Assembly (NCBI RefSeq): GCF_958450345.1
Contig: NC_088780.1
Span: 156,036,726-156,100,725 of the forward strand
Direction: 5' to 3'
DNA length: 64,000 nucleotides
Source of the DNA: Calliphora vicina
Taxonomy: Eukaryota; Arthropoda; Insecta; Diptera; Calliphoridae
Positions 59,613-64,000 of this stretch are shown here, piece by piece. Position 1 is the stretch's first letter. Every line of letters starts with the position of its first letter. The translations under genes were made by a program, and so were the position numbers. The notes beneath the pieces were generated by a model. It worked only from the letters and a program-made list of their open reading frames with translations, ran no database searches and was not told where the DNA came from.

Positions 59613-60840
59613 GTTCCAGTTAAAATAAAAACAAATCTGATTTAATAAACTTAATTTTTTGAAACAAAAAAAAAAAGGTTGAAGTATAAAATTCATCTGC
59701 TATGATTCATTTGAAATTTCAATAACATTAATATAAACTATATTATCGCTATATTAAATACTTCATTTGTATTTTTAAAAAGAACTTTAAGTATCTTTGA
59801 GTAAAATTCAAACTTTTCATCACTATTTGCTTTACCGAATTAAACAATTATGTTAGCAAATAAGACCACAAGATTTTTCAATTTGTACTCGTTCAAAAAT
59901 ATAAAAAATTATATTTATGACATGAATTTCCATTTTAATTGTGGTCAATTTTACCCCAGCATTTGTGCGTAAAATTATTGAATAAAAATTCAGAAGAGAA
60001 TCAAACTTTACACATATTTAGCAATTTGCATAAAATATACGGAAAATATAATAATTCCCGCAAATGTGTGTCATGCTGTTTTATTACACTGATGGCTACA
60101 GCTGGTGCTGCTGCTCCCTACTCCTGCTTCTGTTGATGATGATGAAGTTATGTTCATATTGTGGCTCTTCAATGGTCAACCAATATTTTAACACGCAACT
60201 CACAAACACTTGTACTTAAACTATGAATACGCACATGTTTTAAAGTAATGCTGACAAATACTTTGGGCACATGTTGAGTTCATATTCCCTCACAAGCAAT
60301 GAGGGAAAAGCGGAAACGGATGTATGAATGTGCAAAGACAACAACAACAAAAATCATGCTTTTATATTAAAACCATCACTGGATACGGATATAGATAGGA
60401 TTCGGGATAAATATGAAATGAATGCTTGAAAAATATCAACACTTTTTCGAATGGAATAAATACGAACGACTACAATGGAATGTGGTACCAGTTGTTATTC
60501 AAATATTTTATATTTACTCGCTCAAGTGCGGTTGTATTGCGCTTGTTTGTGAATGTGTAAAAATGTATTAGATATTTTGTTGGAGCGGTGGTTCTTGGAA
60601 TATCACCCGCCATACAAAGCTCATTCACAACAACAGCAAAACTCATGCATAATAAATCAACAGAATTTCTGTTTTCAACACATTTTTTTTTTTAATTTAT
60701 TAGAAAAATTTGATGAAACATTATTATTGTTTTCTTTCGTTTTTTTTTATCATACACATAACCAAAATGTGGAGGATTTTACAGATTTTGTTATTGCGTC
60801 GAAATATTGGTCACACAATTGTTATGAGTTTAAATGTCTA
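59613..60840. other. Apparently single-copy DNA between array blocks
   Basis: About 60060-60660 is less AT-rich than its neighbours, contains GGTGCTGCTGCTCCC and TGATGATGATGAAG runs, and shows no repeat family found elsewhere in the window. Frames at 59939-60136 and 60553-60843 do not resemble known proteins; the second runs into the next array. It could be host regulatory or untranslated sequence, but nothing demonstrates this. Confidence 0.4.
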
Positions 60841-62515
60841 TAGAACTTTTTACACTAACACACAATGTATTAGATAATATATCGCTAACATAAAATATGT
60901 ACAGAAACATTGATCGCTGATATAAAATTCCTATAGAAAACTTATCGCTTACATAAAATTTCTACAGCAAATTTATCGTTGACATTAAATTTTTATAGCA
61001 AACTTTTAGCTGACATAAAATTTCAATAGAAAACTTATCGCTGACATACGCTTTTTATAGAATATTTTTTGCTGACCTAAAATTTCTATAGAACACTTAT
61101 CGCAGACATAGAATTGTAATAGATAACTTTTCGATTTCTATAGAAATTTTATGTCATCGAAAAGTTGACATATAATTTTTATAGCAAACTTTTCTCTGAC
61201 ATCAATTACCTATAGTAAACTTACCGCTGACAAATGATTTTTATAGAATACATAGACATAAAATGTCTATAGAGAATTTATTGCTGACTTAAAACTTTTA
61301 TAGACAATTTATCGCTGACATCAAATTTCTACAGAAAATGTATCGCTGACATAAGATTTTTATAGCAAAAATTTCACTGACATAAAATTTCTATGGAAAA
61401 TTTATCGCTGACATAAAATTTTTATAGAAAATTTATAGCTGACATAAAATTTCTTTAGAAAATTTGTCGCTGTTATAAAATTTCTATAGAAAATTCGTCA
61501 CTGACATAAAATTTTTTTCTATAGAACATTTATTGCCGACATAAAGTTTCTATATAACATTTATTGCTGACATAAAATTTTTGTAGAAAATTTATCGCTG
61601 ACATAAAATTTCTTTAGAAAATTTGTCGCTGATATAAAATTTGTATCGAAAATTTGTCACTGACATAAAATTTTTTTCTATAGAACATTTATTGCCGACA
61701 TAAAGTTTCTATATAACATTTATTGCTGACATAAAATTTCTGTAGAAAATTTATCGGTGACATCAAATATCTATAGAAAATTTATAGCTGATATAGGAAA
61801 TTTATAGCTGACATAAAACTTCTATAGACATAAATTTTTTATAGAAAATTTATAGCTGACATAAACTTTCTTTAGAAAATTTGTCGCTGACATAAAATTT
61901 CTATAGAAAATTTGTCAGTAACATAAAATTTTTTTTATAGAACATTTATTGCTGACATAAAGTTTCTATAAAACATTTACTGCTGACATAAAATTTCTAT
62001 AGAACATTTATCGCTGACATAAATATAGAAAATTTGTCCGGTGACATATAATTTTTATAGAAAATTTATCACTGATATAAAATTTCTGTAGAAAATTTAT
62101 CGCTGACATAAAAGTTCTATAAAAAATTTATCGCTGACATAAAATGTCTATAGAAAATTTATTTCTGACATAAAATTTCTGTAGAAAATTTATCGCTGAC
62201 ATGAAATTTCTACAGAAAATTTATCGCTGACATCAAATATCCATAGAAAATTTGACGCTGATATAAAATATCTAGAGAAAATTTGTCGCCGATGTAAAAT
62301 ATCTAGAGAAAATTTGTCGCTGATATAAAAGATCTAGAGAAAATTTGTCGCTGACATAAAATGTTTTTCTGTAGAAAATTTATCGCTGACTTAAAATATC
62401 TGTAGAAAATTTATGGTTGATATAAAATTTCCATAGACAATTTATAAAATTTCTATAGAAAATGTATGGCTGAAATTTCTATAGAAAATTTACGCTAACA
62501 TTTGAGATTAATTGT
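60841..62515. repeat. 31-bp minisatellite, block 4
   Basis: About 50 units with consensus CATAAAATTTCTATAGAAAA plus TTTATCGCTGA. It is moderately diverged and includes a local duplication: a ~190-bp segment with the landmarks TTTTTTCTATAGAACATTTA and TTGCCGACATAAAG at about 61508-61575 recurs at 61674-61745 and more loosely at 61930. Ends abruptly near 62515 in AT-rich DNA. Confidence 0.92.
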
Positions 62516-64000
62516 TTTCATATTTAAAAAATATATGTTGTTGTGGCTGTTTCTACTTGTTTCTTTTCAAGTCTTTTTTATTTAATAAAATTTTGTTCTA
62601 AAAAAATTAATAAGTAAAATGACATTTTGCATAATGTTTATTTTGTATATAGTGTTATAATTTATCCGTGTAAATGTTTGCTGAAGTGTGAGAGGGTAGA
62701 AATTTATAAAAAATGTATGTAAACATTGATTGCTTTTGATTAAAACTTTGCTACGAAATGCTTAGAGTTCAAGGCAACTAGGAAAGTAAATTTAAATATT
62801 TAGTTTTGTGTGGGTTTTTCAATTTTAAATTGAAGAATTTTAGGAAATTTATTAAAAATTTATTTCGACATGTTAGCAATGAATATTTTATGGAATTGAG
62901 GACAATGATTTACAATAATTTATTTATGATATTTTGAAGACAATGAATTATACAAAAAAATGCAATTCCCCTAAAATACAGGAAAATCTCTCTAATGAAA
63001 TCACAATCACTTTAATACTATTAAAGCCAGCAAACTTTAAATTTCCCTAAACTTTTTTCATTTGTAAATATTATTACGCAAAATGTAAAACTTCTAACAA
63101 AACAATGTTTTACAAAATTTTCTTGTCTACCAATTTTTTTATTTGGATAAACTTTTGCAACAGGAGTTTGCTTTGCATCTTTACTTCCTTTCTTGTTGTT
63201 ATTATTATTATTTTGATTTAGTTTCACGAGCACTTACATTTTCCATAAAACTACAACTTTTTAATAAATATAATCTTGTTGGGTTTGAGATAATAATAAA
63301 TAATAAAATAAGAAACAAGTAACAAGAAAACGAAATGTTTAAAGTGAAAGAACTTGTGCAACTGTAATTTACTTAAACACTTAAACTTAAATACCCTCAA
63401 CAATTTCATATACTTTTGTGTACTTTTGAGGCAAAACACTTGTGCGATTATTAAATAAAGCTAAAAAATTCCAAACCTCAAATAGAGAAATATTTATGAA
63501 ATAAAATAAAAACTAAAATGAAAGAAAAATAAAACTAAAACTAACTGAAATGAAATGAAAAGATGTATTAAGAATTCATTTCCCCGGTACAGTATAGCTG
63601 GAAATTCTAAGGAAATTTCATAAATATGAAATGTATATGTACTAATTTTATGATTTATATTGTACTTTTAGTGGTAAAATGATATAAAACTCAAAGATTT
63701 TAATAAAATTGTGGATTGAGGTTGTTTTATTGAGTTTTACAAGATTTTATTAAACAAGTAGTTTAAAGTGGTTCGTTTGGTTTTATGTAATATGTAGCTA
63801 AAGAAGTTATTTTTAGTATAGAATGAAATTCGTTTTTAGAAGAACCTAGGTTCTTAAAAATATTTATAAATTTTTGAAACTAAAAGTCTTCCAATATATT
63901 TTTCCGAATTATGACAGTTGTTTTGAACGGGGTTTTTGTTTTTAATAACTTGTCGTTTTGAAGGGTACATATATGTCATTTCTCATTTAGTCATTCTCAA
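62516..64000. other. AT-rich DNA to window end
   Basis: No gene, RNA or element recognised. Minus-strand frames at 63021-63233 and 63251-63439 have chance-like composition. Confidence 0.55.

Noticed and set aside
60553..60843. 96-codon frame ending at the edge of the 31-bp array
   Set aside because: Contains poly-F/H stretches, runs into the satellite and has no recognisable domain.

Overview
The window looks like non-coding chromosomal DNA of a higher (schizophoran) fly, most likely blowfly-like. It is very AT-rich throughout. It carries relics of insect mariner, hAT, piggyBac-like and non-LTR elements, TATA-containing solo-LTR-like repeats and many small foldback elements. I find no intact host protein gene, no rRNA and no functional tRNA. 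Nearly every open reading frame is either a chance frame in AT-rich DNA or an artefact of tandem repeats. It may be intergenic DNA or a very large intron; the sequence alone cannot say which. The fly assignment is inference.

Layout. 1-28 kb is AT-rich DNA packed with degenerate and non-autonomous transposons. These include a TTAA-flanked piggyBac-like element (2.75-3.73 kb), a ~950-bp foldback (7.37-8.32 kb), a mariner N-terminal relic (8.4-8.6 kb), a 1.2-kb hAT derivative with a perfect 8-bp target duplication (11.25-12.46 kb), a 494-bp foldback (16.3-16.8 kb), non-LTR reverse transcriptase relics (15.6 and 19.1-19.5 kb), four related solo-LTR-like repeats (18.4, 21.7, 23.9 and 27.1 kb) and a 600-bp element with TATACCC ends (24.5-25.1 kb). 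28.16-29.10 kb is a complete but internally deleted mariner of the DD41D type. It is followed ten bases later by a 2.6-kb foldback element with tandem ~180-bp sub-repeats (29.11-31.69 kb), and then by a decayed DD34D-type mariner (31.7-32.3 kb).

35.65-49.16 kb is a 13.5-kb minisatellite made of roughly 850 units of 15-16 bp. Each unit is a 10-bp perfect palindrome, CAGTATACTG, plus a 5-6-bp linker. Its last 1.6 kb flips orientation repeatedly, with junctions at or next to palindromic cores. A second array (50.88-52.0 kb) builds a 22-bp unit from the same palindrome. 53.3-62.5 kb holds interrupted arrays of an unrelated 31-bp unit that also has a palindromic core (TTTCTATAGAAA), broken up by a hAT-like remnant, small foldbacks and single-copy-looking DNA.

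Nothing here acts as a pathway. The strongest candidate for something undescribed is the set of minisatellite families with TA-centred palindromic cores, especially the orientation-switching CAGTATACTG array and its sister array.
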